Assembly: GCA_014529385.2 (NCBI GenBank)
Contig: CM043962.1
Location: forward strand, 123,801,970 to 123,865,969
Direction of reading: 5' to 3'
DNA from: Adiantum capillus-veneris
Taxonomy: Eukaryota > Streptophyta > Polypodiopsida > Polypodiales > Pteridaceae
DNA: 64,000 nt
The notes beneath the pieces were generated by a model that did no database searches, had not been told where the DNA came from, and saw nothing but the letters and a program-made list of their open reading frames with translations. Position 1 is the stretch's first letter, and every line of letters begins with the position of its first letter. The translations under genes were made by a program, and so were the position numbers. Of this stretch, positions 1 through 11,876 are shown piece after piece.

Positions 1-2377
1 GAGGTCGCGTGATACGCCCAGATCTACGCACAATAGGTGGCTCAGGCTCAGCCACAACCTGTGGTTCCACTCTATCCTGTCCTTGCTCCTCTTGAGCCCT
101 GACATTTTGTCTTGCACGTGCAGGTCCATCTTCTTGGAAGACAACTCTTCTAATCTCCTCAACCCTCTCTGTTTTAGAATGATATTTTGATTTATTAAAG
201 TGAACATCATTGCTGCGGACAACCTTTCTGGATTCGGGATCCCAAAGTCTGTACCCCATCTCACCAGAATTACCATAGCCTAGAAAGATGCACTTTCTAC
301 TCTTTGGCTCAAGTTTGTTCCTAAATTCCTTTGGAACGTGAGTATATGCCTCAGAGCCAAAGACTCTGAGATGCTTGTATGAGGGCATTTTGCCTGACCA
401 TACCATCTCTGGCACTGAATCCTTCTGCAAAACATTGCTAGGAGATCTATTTACAAGATGAACATCTGTTGATACAGCTTCAGCCCAAAACCCATTTGGC
501 AGCTGTGCATTAGACAACATACTTCTGACCTTCTCTTGTATGGTCCTATTCATCCTCTCAGCAACACCATTTTGAGGAGGATTGTAAGGAGCAGTAAGTT
601 CACGTTTTATACCTGTTGACTCACAAAAGTCCTGAAAGGCCTTTGAAACATACTCTCCACCATTGTCAGTGCGTAAGCATTTAAGCTTCTTGCCACTCTG
701 ATTCTCCACAAGTGTCACAAACGTTTTGAAAACACTGAACGCTTCATCCTTGTGCTTGAGAAGGTAAACCCATACTTTCCTTGATTAATCATCTATAAAT
801 GTCATAAAGTAAGAAGCTGCCCCTAGAGATAGGTTAGGCATAGGTCCACACAAATCACTATGAACAAGTGCCAACTGTGTATCTCTTCTACTACTTCTAT
901 GCTTATGTGGCTGTTGTGTTTGCTTACCATACAGACAATGTTCACAGAATTCAAAATCATTAAATGAAAAGCCAGGCAAATAACCAGAACAAGACAAGAT
1001 TTCCATTCCCTTCTTGGACATATGTCCTAACCGACTATGCCACAAAGAAACGTTCGGCTGCTTGGTTACATTGATTACATTTTTAGAGACATTTGATACA
1101 CAAATCATGTAAAGTCCTCCAGACTTTACTCCATGTGCTACTATCATAGAACCCTTGGATATCTTCCACATGTTCTGTCCAAAAGTGGTGACGTAGCCAG
1201 CATCATCAAGTAAACCTGTGCTGATCAAGCTCTTTGTAATTGCGGGAACATGTCTCACATTCTTCAGCGTGAAAGAAGAGCCATTCTGAAACTTCAATTG
1301 AACATCTCCAACACCTAAGATCTCACATGTCTGCCCATTGCCTAGCCGAACATGATCTTTAGTGGTCACATAAGAGGTAAACCACTCCTCGTTTGGAGAC
1401 ACATGAAGTGATGCCCCTGAGTCTATAATCCAGTCACTTAGTGCATTTCCATCAGATACTGTAAGAAGAGCTGAGTCCATTGTATTCTTCAAGAAGTATA
1501 TGTCTCCTGACACTAGACTGTCATCCTCTGCAACAGTGTTTGTCACATTTATTTCTTGAATCTTCACTGAGGACTTGTTCTTCTCACCATGGTCTTCAGC
1601 TTTCTCTTTGCCTTTTTCTGCTTTCCATTCTCTGCAGTCTCTTTTCATGTGACCCTTCTTGCCACAATGGTAGCATTCTATGTCACTCTTGCCTTTAGCA
1701 CTATGGGACTTGCTATGAGACTGATTCCACTTTCCACCTTTGTACTTTTCTTTGGTCCTTCCCCTGACAACTAAGGCTGTTCCTTTGCCTTTGTCCATTG
1801 TCTTTCTATTGGTTTCTTCAGTAAGCAGACTTCCTTCTACACCTGCTATGTTCAAACCATCTGGAGGTGTAGAATTACTCAAAGCTGTGCGAAAAGTGTC
1901 CCAACTTTCCGGCAATGTGATCAACAGGAACATAGCTCTAACAGGTTCATCAAACTTGACATCTTGAGCTGACAACTGACTGTAGATTGTGTTGAATTCA
2001 TTCAGATGATTGGACATAGGTGTCCCTTCTTTCATCTTCAAGTCAACAAGCTTCTTAAGCCAGTATACTTGTGAAGCTGCACTCTGCTTCTCATAAAGAT
2101 CACTCAGCTTTAACCATGCTTGATAAGCCGACATCTTGTCTGCTACATTGAAGTAAACGCTTTCTGCCAAAGTCAGCATAATGGTAGAAAGTGCCAATTC
2201 ATCCATTTCGCTCCATTCATCTTCGTCCATATCTTCTGGTTTTATCCCCTTGAGCTTTATAGGTTTTATCTGCTTCTTTTGTACCAACATGTTCCAAATC
2301 TGCTTCTTCCACAATGGGAAATTGGTTCCATCCAGCTTCTTGATATTGTAAAGAGCACTATCCTGTGATCCAGCCAT
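1..2377 (-). pseudogene. copia Gag-Pol polyprotein (gag, protease, integrase), one stop codon, partial
   Basis: Starts at ATG 2377 and stays in one frame to the window edge except for TAA at 785-787. The first 200 residues are a copia Gag (KLDGTNFPLWKKQI near the start). A CCHC zinc knuckle CYHCGKKGHMKRDC follows near residue 236, the aspartic protease DSGASLH near residue 318, and the integrase zinc-binding region (HSRLGHMSKKGM, then CEHC) near residues 448-485. The integrase core begins DLCGPMP...FIDD; the stop replaces the Tyr expected in the family block IDDYSRK, and the frame then continues SRKVWVYLLKHKDEAF, TDNGGEYVS, NGVAERMNRT and FLGYG to base 2. It encodes the replication polyprotein of a virus-like particle element. 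One base change from an open frame suggests a recent insertion. Confidence 0.92.
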
Positions 2378-3474
2378 AGCTACGCTTCATAGTGGTTTAC
2401 TTTCCTGGGAAAAATTCGGCAGAGTTTCCCCTTTAAACTGACCTCTGAACCAATATCAACCTGTCAAATGAACCAAGAAACCTTCAGATTCTGCATAAAT
2501 TTCGGCAGAGTCTCCTTTGTAAAATGGCTCTGGTGTACTCAAAAAACAGACCAAAAAACAGACCAAAAACAGCTCAAAAAAACATTGTCTCTCTGACACT
2601 GTAAGCTACGGGTAAACCTGTCCTGCACCTGTACTGTCTCTCACTGTCCTCTCACTGTCCTGTAAGCATAGACTGTGACAATGCCTCAACGGCAGTAAAG
2701 CAAAGATGCAATCCCAACTGTCTAACTCACAGTCAATACATCCTAGCTGCCTATCTAAGGGTGCTCGAGGGATCGCTCCAAGACCTGTATCACCGAAAGG
2801 ATCTCAACATTCGAGAATCCCCCAGCTCAATAAAACCTCACTCGACCCTCAACAAAGGCTGCAGTAAATTTGACAGTACATAGACTTCCCGCAAAGTCAT
2901 ACATCCACAAATTTCTCACTATATGTTGTAACCGCTACGGCGGTTGTTTGCTGCGTGACTCACAGCCAGCAAACCCTCAACAAACATACATCATCTCTGA
3001 CAATACATCCCATGTGGAAGTACCTGCAATGTCAGGATGAAATCTGGAATATCAAGCAACAAACACAAGCTACCTGATGAACTAGTGGATGTCGCCTACA
3101 GTCTGTGTGTAGATGCGCCCGTGTCGTATGTGACACGCCTCCAAGAACTGTGAGCCGTCCTTCGATGTATAGACAGCCACAAATCAACACTCTGGGAGTG
3201 TCGATATCCTCAGCACCTGCAGTCGTAGGCCAAAAACCCCAAATTTGCAGAGTCGGATCTGCACCCGCTGAGACCACGTAGTCAAAAATGGCCTGCGCAG
3301 ACCTTTGTCGAAGCCGAACGGTGGCCGAGATGACCTCAGAATGAAATTCTGACAACACCAAGTCCTTCGGGCTCTCCCACGAGATTTGGGGCCGTATCTT
3401 TGCCTATCAAATTTCACTCCAATCTGAGTTGGTGACTCTAGCCTCCTACAGTGCTGCCCCGAGCCTCGATCTGA
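2378..3474 (-). other. copia 5' untranslated leader
   Basis: About 1.1 kb lies between the primer binding site and the gag ATG. The short frames in it show no recognisable domain. The motif 'ttcggcagagt' occurs twice (near 2408 and 2502), which hints at a small internal duplication. Confidence 0.6.
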
Positions 3475-3486
3475 GCTCTGATACCA
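3475..3486 (-). other. Primer binding site, initiator-Met tRNA
   Basis: The minus strand reads TGGTATCAGAGC, the complement of the 3' end of plant initiator Met tRNA and the usual copia primer site. It lies two bases inside the end of the LTR. It would prime minus-strand cDNA synthesis. Confidence 0.9.
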
Positions 3487-3488
3487 GT

Positions 3489-3680
3489 TGAAGGAGTACG
3501 AGCTCAAGTGCGACGCGAGAGAGAGTGCAAGAAGAAGAGCACGACAATATGGTGAACTCGCTCTACTGTAATGTGTAGAGCATAGTGAGTTCTTATTAGG
3601 TTTTTACAAAAGAATATGTGTACATACCTGGCGGCCCGCCCACTTACCTGGGCGACCACATTGGGCTTTATACCCCAACA
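3489..3680 (-). repeat. copia 5' LTR (192 bp)
   Basis: On the minus strand it starts TGTTGGGGTATAAAG and ends CGTACTCCTTCA, so it has TG...CA ends, and the primer binding site follows after two bases. At 192 bp it is short for a copia LTR. The motif GTATAAAG near its start could be part of the promoter. The 3' LTR is outside the window, so the LTR divergence cannot be read. Confidence 0.82.
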
Positions 3681-4430
3681 CGAAATATGCAAGACATGAT
3701 GACCATGATGCAGGAATTACGACTTAGTGTTCTTGGTGGTGGAGGTGGTCATGGTCGTGGACGTGGTAGAGGGATGGCTCAGGCATGTGAGTCTCATCCT
3801 AATGCTAATGTGGGTCATGGACAAGGTGGTTTTGAGCCGCAGAGGAGGTTCGCTACTTGTTATAATTGTGGTGAGCTTGGTCACATCAGTACTTATTGTC
3901 CAAAGACAACAAGGATGGGAGGGGATATGTTTCCACTTCCTCAGTAGATTCCTAATGGAGCTAATGATTATGCATTGGATATACGGGGAGATCAAGGTAC
4001 TGGACAAGAAAATCAAGCCTCAACCTCTGGTGGTCATGTGGGTATTGTGCGGGTAGAAATGAAATACGCAGATGTGTTGCTAGTAGGCAAAAGAGAGAGG
4101 GAAGGCTATGCAACACCATGGCCTAGTAGAAAGAAAGGGAAGGAGAAGGAGGGTGAAGATGTGAAATCCAAGAGAAAGAGAAAGCCTCGTAGACGATTTG
4201 AAGTGGCAGATTTTGCCTTTGGGAGAATCCAAACAGCTTACAGTATAAAGGAAGACCTGATTGGGAGGAAAGTAGATTGTACTTTTGGACACGTGATAAA
4301 TATGGTACCCAAACTTAAAAGGCAGTGGAAGTCATTAGTGAATCCAGAAAAAGAGCCGAAGCATAGACAAGTCAGAGTGTTGTCCATGGGAGAGCTACCC
4401 GACATTTGTCCTGTGGTGAACGCTAGTTAG
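3681..4430 (+). pseudogene. gypsy Gag C-terminal part, zinc knuckle
   Basis: One frame from the copia junction to a stop at 4428, broken by TAG at 3945-3947. A Gly/Arg-rich stretch is followed by CYNCGELGHISTYC, a CCHC knuckle that binds RNA during packaging. A basic region rich in Lys and Arg follows (residues KKGKEKEGEDVKSKRKRK). The N-terminal capsid part is cut off by the copia insertion at 3680. Confidence 0.85.
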
Positions 4431-4440
4431 GCACAAAGGT

Positions 4441-5040
4441 GTGGGCATGGGAGAAGCCTACATTTATGGAGGTACTCAAGTTTGTGTGATCACAGAGTCA
4501 TGTGTTGAGAGACTAGGTATCATTACATGCAGAAGCTCTGGGTTTCATATTCGACTAGCAAACCATGACAAGGTGAAATGTTTGGGGATGATCAAGAATT
4601 TGGAAGTTGAAGTCTTTAACGTGAAAGTAATGGTGAAATTTCATGTTATGCTAGCTGGATTGGGGGCCTTTCCTCTCATTTTGGGACGACCTTGGTTGAG
4701 AGTTGTTGGTGCCGTGAAAGATTGGGGCAAGGGCACAATCGGTGTGCATGGCAAGAAGGGTGAAAAGAGGGTGTTTGATGTGACTACCAAACAACCTATG
4801 GCACTTGAAGATGTTAGTGAGAATGATGAGTCCGAAACTACCAGTGATGATAGTTCCGAAGACTCAAAAAGTAGCACTATTTCCAGTTCGAGTAATGAGG
4901 GTGACGTTTCATTCTTGTTGTTGGACAAGGAAAAGAGACAAGCTAGTGAAGTGCTACAATTATCAGGGAATATAAATGCTTCAAGCCATTTAGAGCAACT
5001 TGAAGAGTTGATGCAACCTAAACAAGAACTGCCAGTGTGA
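4441..5040 (+). pseudogene. gypsy retropepsin-like protease region
   Basis: Frame shifted by one relative to gag. Residues 6-22 read AYIYGGTQVCVITESCV, which matches the retropepsin active-site block, where D-T/S-G-A is usual; the catalytic Asp position is Tyr here. The second conserved block is ILGRPWL near residue 80. The C-terminal 100 residues are acidic and Ser-rich, probably a linker to reverse transcriptase. The protease would cut the polyprotein, but the Asp to Tyr change should make this copy inactive. Confidence 0.75.
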
Positions 5041-5926
5041 AGAAAGAGTTGATTCAAAATATGTTGAGTACTAATTTGACACAAGGAGAAAGAAGGGAGT
5101 ACTTAGCAATGCTGGACATGTTTCCAAATCTTTTTATTACCTCATATCAGGAAATAAGGGGTTTTGTTGGGGATCTTGTGAAGATCGAGCTAGTTGAAGG
5201 GGCAAAACCAATCAGACAGAAGGTAAGGAGGATGTGCAAGGAGCAGATGAATGCCTTAAAGGAAGAAGTGGATAAGCTTTTGGATTCAGGGTTCATTGTG
5301 CCAGTGGATAATGCTGAATGGGTAAGCCCTATAGTAGTCACCCCAAAGAAAGATGGGCGTTGGAGAGTATGTGTTGATTACAGGCCACTAAATGTGGTGA
5401 CCAAGAAAGATCCTTACCCTTTGTCTTTTACTGATCAATTATTAGATGCAGTGGGTGGTTTTGAAAGATACAATGTCTGTGATGGGTATTCAGGATACTT
5501 TCAGCTTATCCTTGCTCCTGAAGATAGGAAAAGAACTACTTTTATCATGCCATGGGGTTGTTTCTACTTTTGTTGCCTTCCCCTTTTGGGTTGACAAATG
5601 GGCCAGGAGCCTTTGAAAGAAAAGCAGATTGGGTCCTTACCCCGTTTCTTGGGAAGTTTGTCAAAGGATTCATAGATGATTTCTGTGTATACAGTTCAAG
5701 GAAAGAGCATGTTCAAAAGCTTGAAATGACTTTTGCGAGGTATGATGAATGCGAGGGTCAGCTCAATCCTAAAAAATGTCATTTGACACAGCCACGGGTG
5801 AAGCTTCTGGGGCATGTAATTTCAGAAAATGGGATTGAAGTAGATCCAGAGAAAGTGGAGGCTTTGTTGTTACTGTCACCTCCAGAAAGATACCAAACAG
5901 TTGGTCACTGTCATACAAAAAGTTAA
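5037..5926 (+). pseudogene. gypsy reverse transcriptase, frameshifted
   Basis: The first half (5037-5594) carries the RT fingers and palm: SGFIVPVDNAEWVSPIVVTPKKDGRWRV, then VDYRPLN and DGYSGYFQ. An indel near 5560 moves the rest to another frame (5552-5926), which has PFGLTNGPGAFER, the catalytic FIDD box in the sequence KGFIDDFCVYSSR, and LNPKKC and LGHVISENGIEVDPEKV. The Tyr usually seen in YxDD is Phe. A further frame change occurs near 5900, so the enzyme is broken. Confidence 0.9.
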
Positions 5927-6860
5927 ATATCTATCTTGCTTCATACCTTTGGCATCACAACTATTGTATCCATTGCAGCAAACAGTTATGAATGATCCCT
6001 TGGAATGGTCTCATGACTATAACGATGTTTTTGACAAGGTTAAAGAGGTTTTGAGTATGTTACCTATTATGAAAGCTCCTGACTGGGAAAAGGAGTTTTA
6101 TGTCAACCTATCAGTGGGAGATGATGTTATTGGAGCTATGTTATTGCAAAGGGGGAAGGAATCTCTTTATATGAAGCCTGTTCATTATGCTAGCAGAGTG
6201 AAGACTCCTCATGAAAGAGATTTTTCTGAAATTGAATTGGTGATGACCAGTATGGTTTATGCTTGTAGAGGATTTAGTCACTACTTGCTGCAAAAGTCAT
6301 TCACTTTTCTCACCAGTTATACATTGCTTCCCCAGCTGTTCAATAATTCAAATATATCAAAAATAGTGATGAAAGGGGTTATTGAGCTTCAGGAGTTTCA
6401 ATTTACCTTTTTGGTGGAGGAAAGTACTCGGGCTACCCTGGCAGATCTTCTCACTTATAAGGATACTCCAGTTTTGGTCAAAGAAGAGGTGGTGCGAAAA
6501 AAGAAACTTGAGACTCCTACCATTTCTAATGCTTCATTGTTGTACTTTGATGGTTCTTATCGAAGAAGTCATGATGCTGCTTCAGGAGGCATTGTCATTT
6601 ATGATGCACAAGGGAAGCTTATGAGAAAGCAAGGGCTGAAACTTGATGCCAAAAGTAACAATGAATCAGAATACATGGCTCTTGAAGGAGGTTTCCATAT
6701 TTTCTTACAATTGGGAATTAGACACTTGCAAATTAAAGGAGATGATTTGCTGGTTGTGAAGCAAGTGTTGGGAGTATGGAAGAATAAGAACCCTAAACTA
6801 AATAATTTATGCTTCAAAGTGAAAGCGTTGCTCAAAAAGCTCAAATCATGGAGTTTGTAG
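5901..6860 (+). pseudogene. gypsy RNase H followed by a second, archaeal-type RNase H
   Basis: Residues 1-130 are the normal Ty3 connection and RNase H-like region (PLEWSHDYNDVFDKVKEVL, GAMLLQRG, VHYASRVKTPHERDFSEIE). After a spacer, residues from about 213 are a complete second RNase H: LYFDGSYRRSHDAASGGIV, NNESEYMALEGG and IKGDDLLVVKQVLG, giving the D, E, D catalytic pattern. The stop at 6858 is followed by continuing protein-like sequence into the integrase. Dual RNase H is known for plant Tat/Ogre elements. Confidence 0.88.
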
Positions 6861-8293
6861 CATGTTGAGAGGTCTCAAAATGGAGAATCCCATGATGCTG
6901 CCCAAGAAATGATCACTTGTGTGTTTGTGGTAAAGGCAGATACCCCTTTATATCATGGGAGGGAAATCTTATCAAAGGAAGTGGATTTTCTATTGACTGG
7001 TGTTCTACCTGAGGTTTACCGTCTTCTAGAAAAGCCAGGAAATATAAAATGCTTGATGATGTGATTTACATGAAAGGAGGTGATTTGGTTTTGTGTCGTG
7101 TACCTTGGAAAGAAGAAATTTACAAAATTTTGGATGAAAATCATGAGGGGTCTTGTGGAGGCCATTTTGCTGTGAAGATCATGTTGCATAAGATCTTGCA
7201 AGAAAGCTACACATGTCCGAGTATTCAACGGGATGTTAATCATTGGTGAAAGTCGTGTTTGTCTTGCCAAAGGATGGGAAAGAGAATTATGAAGCCTGAA
7301 TTGCGAAAGATAATGCTAGTTTTTTATGTGTTTGAGAAATGGGGCCTCGATGCTATTGAACCCTTACCTATGATTAGCAAACGAAATGCTTACATCTTGA
7401 CCGCAGTGGATTATTTGTCACGATGGGCAAAAGCCAAGGCTGTTAAACAGATTACCAGTAAAGAGGTGGGAAAATTTGTTTATGAATACATATGTTGCAA
7501 ATTTGATGTGCCACTAGAGCTACTTTTTGATAGAGGACCAGGATTTAGATGAGAAATGTTTGATATCTTATTCAAAAAGCTCAATATACAGCATAGGTAC
7601 AGTTCTCCCTATTATCCACAATGCAATGGTCTTAATGAAAGTTTCAATGGAGAGTTGGTAAAGATCTTGACAAAGATGACTCAGATACATGGGAAGACTT
7701 GGGATTCAGAGTTGTCTTGTGCGTTATGGGCCTACATAATTTCTATCAAAACGAGCACAAGATTTTCCCCTTACCACTTGGCTCATGGCAAGGAAGCTTC
7801 ACTGCCAATTGAAGTGGAAATGCTTGCTCTCAAGTTGTTGTCATTGGAAGATGAGGAGCAAACAAATGCTTGGAAGAAAAGGTTATTGGATTTACAATGC
7901 TTGCAATTGGATAGAGTTTTAGCTTTGAGCTACTATGAGGAAGTGTCAAGTAAGGCTCACCTAAAATCCAATGAATGCATGAAGGATAAAAAATTTGAGA
8001 AGGGTGATTTGGTGTTGCGATACAACAACAAATTGGACAATACATTTCAGAAGAAGTTTAAAATCAAATGGGAAGGTCCTTTTACTATTGTAAACAAGTT
8101 TGAAAATGGCACATATCAGCTGGAAGACTTAAATGGTGCACATCATAAGTATCGTGTTAATGGTTATAGATTGAAGAAGTATCTACTAGCACGTTTGATG
8201 ACAATTGTGATTGAAGAAATGCTATCAGTAGAAGGAGACAATGTGGAGACATCTGAAAATGTGGATGAGGTTTGTGGGGATGAAATGAAGTAG
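6861..8293 (+). pseudogene. gypsy integrase with C-terminal domain, three stop breaks
   Basis: One frame with stops at 7247 and 7550. The zinc-binding part has ENHEGSCGGHFAVKIMLHKI and SCLSCQRMG, the H2C2 finger. The core has WGLDAIEPLP (first Asp), LFDRGPGFR (second Asp) and NGLNESFNGEL (Glu). The C-terminal part contains KFEKGDLVLRY and KFKIKWEGPFTIVNKFENGTYQLEDLNG, the GPY/F-type module that binds DNA. It would integrate the cDNA. The stops make this copy non-functional. Confidence 0.9.
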
Positions 8294-9887
8294 TTGTTCA
8301 CCCTAGGGACCTCTGGTTGTCATGAATGACTAAGCAAGCAAGGGGGGTTGGAAACCTATGTTAGGCATTTTTTGGATAAGCATGAAGTCACTAAGTCATG
8401 CCAAAAAGCTTGCTCACTAGCCTCGAGTACATAGATGTACATAATGCTTTAAGTTTTCAGAGTGCTCTTGTAAAAATTATGTATAAAGGCTTGGTTTTGC
8501 TTAGTCATTTGCAAGAGTTTTGGGTTGGTCGAACTCTTAAAAGGTGGTTTCAATGAGTACTTTTAATCATGCTTGATAGACTATGAATCGGACTCATACA
8601 TCATAAGTTACATGCATTAGAAGTGGGCGGTTCCTTACTTAGAAAGTGGGTGTGGATGCATGCGAAGAAAGGCAAGTGGACTGATTTGATAAATTTAATT
8701 AGAAAAGGTGTGGCCGAGGATTTCTAGAAATAGCTGAAGTGATAAGCTCCGAGCCGGGCTTAAAAGCATCGCATTCCGTGCTCGGAGTCACCCGCCACGC
8801 CTCCGCTAAGATTGCTCGATGTGGGGGGCAAGATAGAAAACTCATTGGCTTAAGTGGGGAGGTGGGAGGATGGTGCCAAGTGGCAATGGAGTAATCCCAC
8901 ATGGGGGGGAGCAAGTGGAAATTGGAGGGTATAAGGGGGGGAGTGGGTACACCCTAAAGCTGTATCAAAGGAGCTAATGGAGCTTCCTTGCCTTGCTTGT
9001 GAGGACTCATGGGTGTTGGTGGGGAGAGCGGGGCCATCGTCCACACAAGCTTCCCAGGCGACTGGCCACCTTTTTGGTCCACTGGACATCCCATTTCCCC
9101 ACTTGCCTTGGTCAAAAAGTGGTCGACAACTCATTTTTGACCCAAAAAGGTCAAAATTGGACCAATTAAAAGGTGCCCAAGGAGAGAACCATGTCGGCTA
9201 AGAAGAGAGAGAAAATCCCTTGGGATAAGAGCCAAAAAATCCCCTTTTGATAGATGCAATTCCCTACAAACCCTTTTTCCTTACAGATTTTGGCTTTTTT
9301 GGAGCTTTTGAGAGATACCCCAACTTTGAAAGCTTGTAACTCTCTCGTCTGGTGTCGGAATCAAGCATATGGATACTCTACGGAGGTCTATAGGACACAA
9401 GACTCATCTTTATGGTATTGGTTTTCATCAATTTTAATCATCTTTTGGGTTAGGGTTGTTTTCTACTCGACTCTACAGGTGTCCGACATAGGTGTTTTCC
9501 GCAGCTTTGTGGTGTTTCTTTTCGACGGTGTGGTGTGTGCCACGCTATAGGGGTTCTCATTTTCCTTCTTGTTTTCAATGGAGGATGCGCCATCTAGAAA
9601 TTTCTAGGCCTTGACATGGTTCAAGCATATAAAGCATGCCGTGTGGAGTCACCAGGAAGTCATGGTTTGTCAACCTAAGCCCCGAGCACGAAGTTACGGC
9701 CTGAGAGAAATGGGAGCATTTGGTGGTGAAAAGTTTGCAGATGATTTTCTATGTTTTTATGGCCTCGGATAGCAAGATCAGAAGGATTAGAAGGCGGCGA
9801 GGTTTACAGCCAGGGACCGACAAAGTGGGGACTCGGCACAGCTTTGCGGCTTGGTGATTGGATCACCGAGTGCCAATTGGTAGGCAG
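8294..9887 (+). other. 3' untranslated and probable 3' LTR of the gypsy element
   Basis: No gene here. The Gag-Pol stop is followed by a G-rich run near 8341, then 1.5 kb of non-coding DNA with short frames only. The segment 9330-9560 has the look of transcribed LTR sequence, but its boundaries cannot be fixed without a second copy. It ends at the terminal inverted repeat of the next element. Confidence 0.45.
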
Positions 9888-9913
9888 CATTAGGAAAAGT
9901 TTGGACTCAAAAA
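9888..9913 (+). repeat. Left terminal inverted repeat
   Basis: Begins CATTAGGAAAAGTTTGG and is identical for 26 bases to the reverse complement of 19627-19652. Presumed transposase binding end. Confidence 0.85.
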
Positions 9914-10290
9914 AGGACTTTTTTGGCGTTAGAGAGAGAATGTTGTTCAACCAATAGAGTTTGAGTCACCACAACAGTAGCTCTAATTTGATTTTTATCT
10001 CAAATTTTTGCGCTTTCATAAAAGAGTTTTTTCTGTTAAAAAGATTTGAATAAGAAGATACGATGCGATTTGTGCAAATTATTCCCCTGCCATGGGCGAC
10101 GAACGCCGAATGTGCCATAACTCACATTCAATGAGGCACACCTTTTGATGAACACTTTTCAAGCTACTACTTCTTGTGTAAACTAGTGAGTCTCTTTTCT
10201 TTTATCGTTTTTGCGTAGTGCACTTCGCAGCTAATAGAAGCAGAGATGGAAGGAAGACGACCATGACGACCATCCGCCTCTGTTAAATCT

Positions 10291-11592
10291 GTGGAACTAT
10301 TCAATAGCTTTGACTTAGACCATGGTCGCTGGATGTCTACCACAGTGACCATTGGTAGTTGGGTTCTACTTCAAACAAGAAGAAGAAAATGGATGTCAAA
10401 TGAATTCATCAACAGCTATAAAGGACGTGCGAAATATTTTCGCTTGTCTCAAACGGGAAAGACAGTGAAAGTGGTGCTCATTGAGCATGCATATATGCAC
10501 TCCGAACTACAACTACAACAGTCAACTTTGGGGTTTCCTGCTCATAGACCAAACTGTGTGACTACTATATTGCTAAAAAGTCTTTAAAGATCCTTCAAGT
10601 TATTTTGTTGACTATTTTTTGTGACCATTCTCTTATCTTTTGTTTTTGCAGATATTTATCCTTCTAACAAAGAAGACTGGCAACTAGTTGAGTGCATAAT
10701 TGGTATTTTTGATGCTTTTCATGCTTCGGTGGGAGAACTTATGTATAGAAATAGTGCGAAAAGAGCTCTCGCAGAGAGGGGAGTTTTCTTTTACGACTAC
10801 TTTTACAACGCCCCTTGCTCTGTCCATGGATTTGGCACTTTGAAACCTCTCCCTCTTCCCCAACAAGATTCCCCAAAGTGGCCAGTTCCAACTTCAGAAA
10901 CCTCTAAGTGTTTTAAACTCAAGCTTCATCAGGAAATTTTGAAGTGTTTGCGACCAAATATTGCAAGCAGGCAAGTACGAGTCAGTCTATTTATGCCATT
11001 AGATGTCTTTATAGATTTCTTCCATGATGAGGAGGTTAGAAAAACAGAAACCATGTTCATCTGCAAATCCCAAACTTGCCTTGATTTTTTGGATGATAAT
11101 TGGGATGTTAGTGATTCTGAAAGCATTTTGTGCAAAGTTGACAAGCACTCGGTTGTGTGCAAGTGTATGATAGCATCACATAATTTTATAGTTTCTTTCT
11201 ACTACATGAGGTGGCATCCAGTGAATGGTCAGTTGGTAGCTATGGATCAAGATTTAAGTGACAATGCTTTTAATCCCTTGATGTCCATCGAGATATGGTT
11301 TTAAAATTATTTGCTTACAGTTGTTGTGGTCACATCAAATGTCACTTTAAGATAGGTTCGAGAGGATCTGTTGAATGAGTCCGATCTCAATTTGCTTTCA
11401 AAATTTGTTTTCAAGTGTAACATGCGAAAGGTACTAAGCTACATGTACTACTTTTATACGTTGATGTTTCTATCGTGCTCATGTATCCCAATGTCTTATC
11501 GCGTACGTTGCATTGCAGGTACCTCACAGACAAGAAAATATGACTCTTTGTGCACAGATTACCAGCGCGACATACTTGAAATAGCGAACTAA
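10291..11592 (+). pseudogene. Gene A of the TIR element, unrecognised
   Basis: Exon-like frames 10291-10587 and 10653-11304 flank a plausible 3' splice site (tttttgcag, ending 10652); a third frame, 11371-11592, holds a possible intron from 11431 to 11519 (aaag/gtacta ... ttgcag). The first part reads TVTIGSWVLLQTRRRKWMS and the second DIYPSNKEDWQLVECIIGIFD, with an acidic stretch DFLDDNWDVSDSES. I recognise no family. The strand and its place next to the left TIR suggest it is one of the element's own genes. The exact exon structure and start are uncertain. Confidence 0.5.
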
Positions 11593-11876
11593 TTGTACAC
11601 AATGATTCAAATACTATTCTCAAAGATTACTCGACAAAGGCAACTCTCTACATTACCAAACACCATTGGATCCTCACTCTCCCATTTTTTTGGAAATCTC
11701 TACACAACATTTTGTAAACTTTGAACCATAATCAAAACAAAAGTCAAATTTCGATCCACTGCTTGTAATCAATTTGTCAAAAGTACATTTCATAATCTCT
11801 TTCTAATCTTGTGCGTGCGGTGTGGGGGCTATTGGTTGAGGTTGAGGAGAGGTGGTGGCTTGGGGGTTTCGGGGCT
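11593..11876. other. Intergenic spacer between genes A and B
   Basis: Convergent end of genes A and B. No frame with recognisable content. Confidence 0.4.

Larger units (their letters stand above)
1..3680 (-). mobile_element. Ty1/copia LTR retrotransposon, 5' portion
   Basis: Minus-strand element running off the left edge. In transcription order it shows a short LTR (3680 to 3489), a primer binding site, a leader of about 1.1 kb and a single gag-protease-integrase frame. The domain order gag, protease, integrase before reverse transcriptase is the copia order. The reverse transcriptase, RNase H and 3' LTR lie outside the window. The element interrupts the gag region of the plus-strand gypsy element that resumes at 3681, so it is the younger insertion. 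Bases 3681-3685 (cgaaa) would be one copy of the target duplication; the other is off the window. Confidence 0.93.
3681..8293 (+). mobile_element. Ty3/gypsy element of Tat type, truncated by the copia insertion
   Basis: Plus-strand gag-protease-RT-RNase H-second RNase H-integrase order, in at least three frames with several stops. The extra archaeal-type RNase H between the RT/RNase H and the integrase is the known hallmark of plant Tat-lineage elements. The 5' LTR and most of gag lie to the left of the nested copia element and are not in the window. A purine run 'aagcaaggggggt' near 8336-8348 could be the polypurine tract, with a 3' LTR starting soon after, but no second LTR is available to prove this. 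Confidence 0.88.

Noticed and set aside
3618-3680. Start of the gypsy gag frame inside the LTR
   Set aside because: The open frame crosses the copia LTR boundary; the ATG at 3618 is an accident of the LTR sequence.
9880-9887. Target duplication of 8-9 bp for the TIR element
   Set aside because: Left flank gtaggcag and right flank ggacaagt do not match; only a TA is shared if the ends are moved inward.
10291-10587. BAH or other chromatin-reader fold in gene A (IGSWVLLQT)
   Set aside because: A single short motif; nothing else supports the family.
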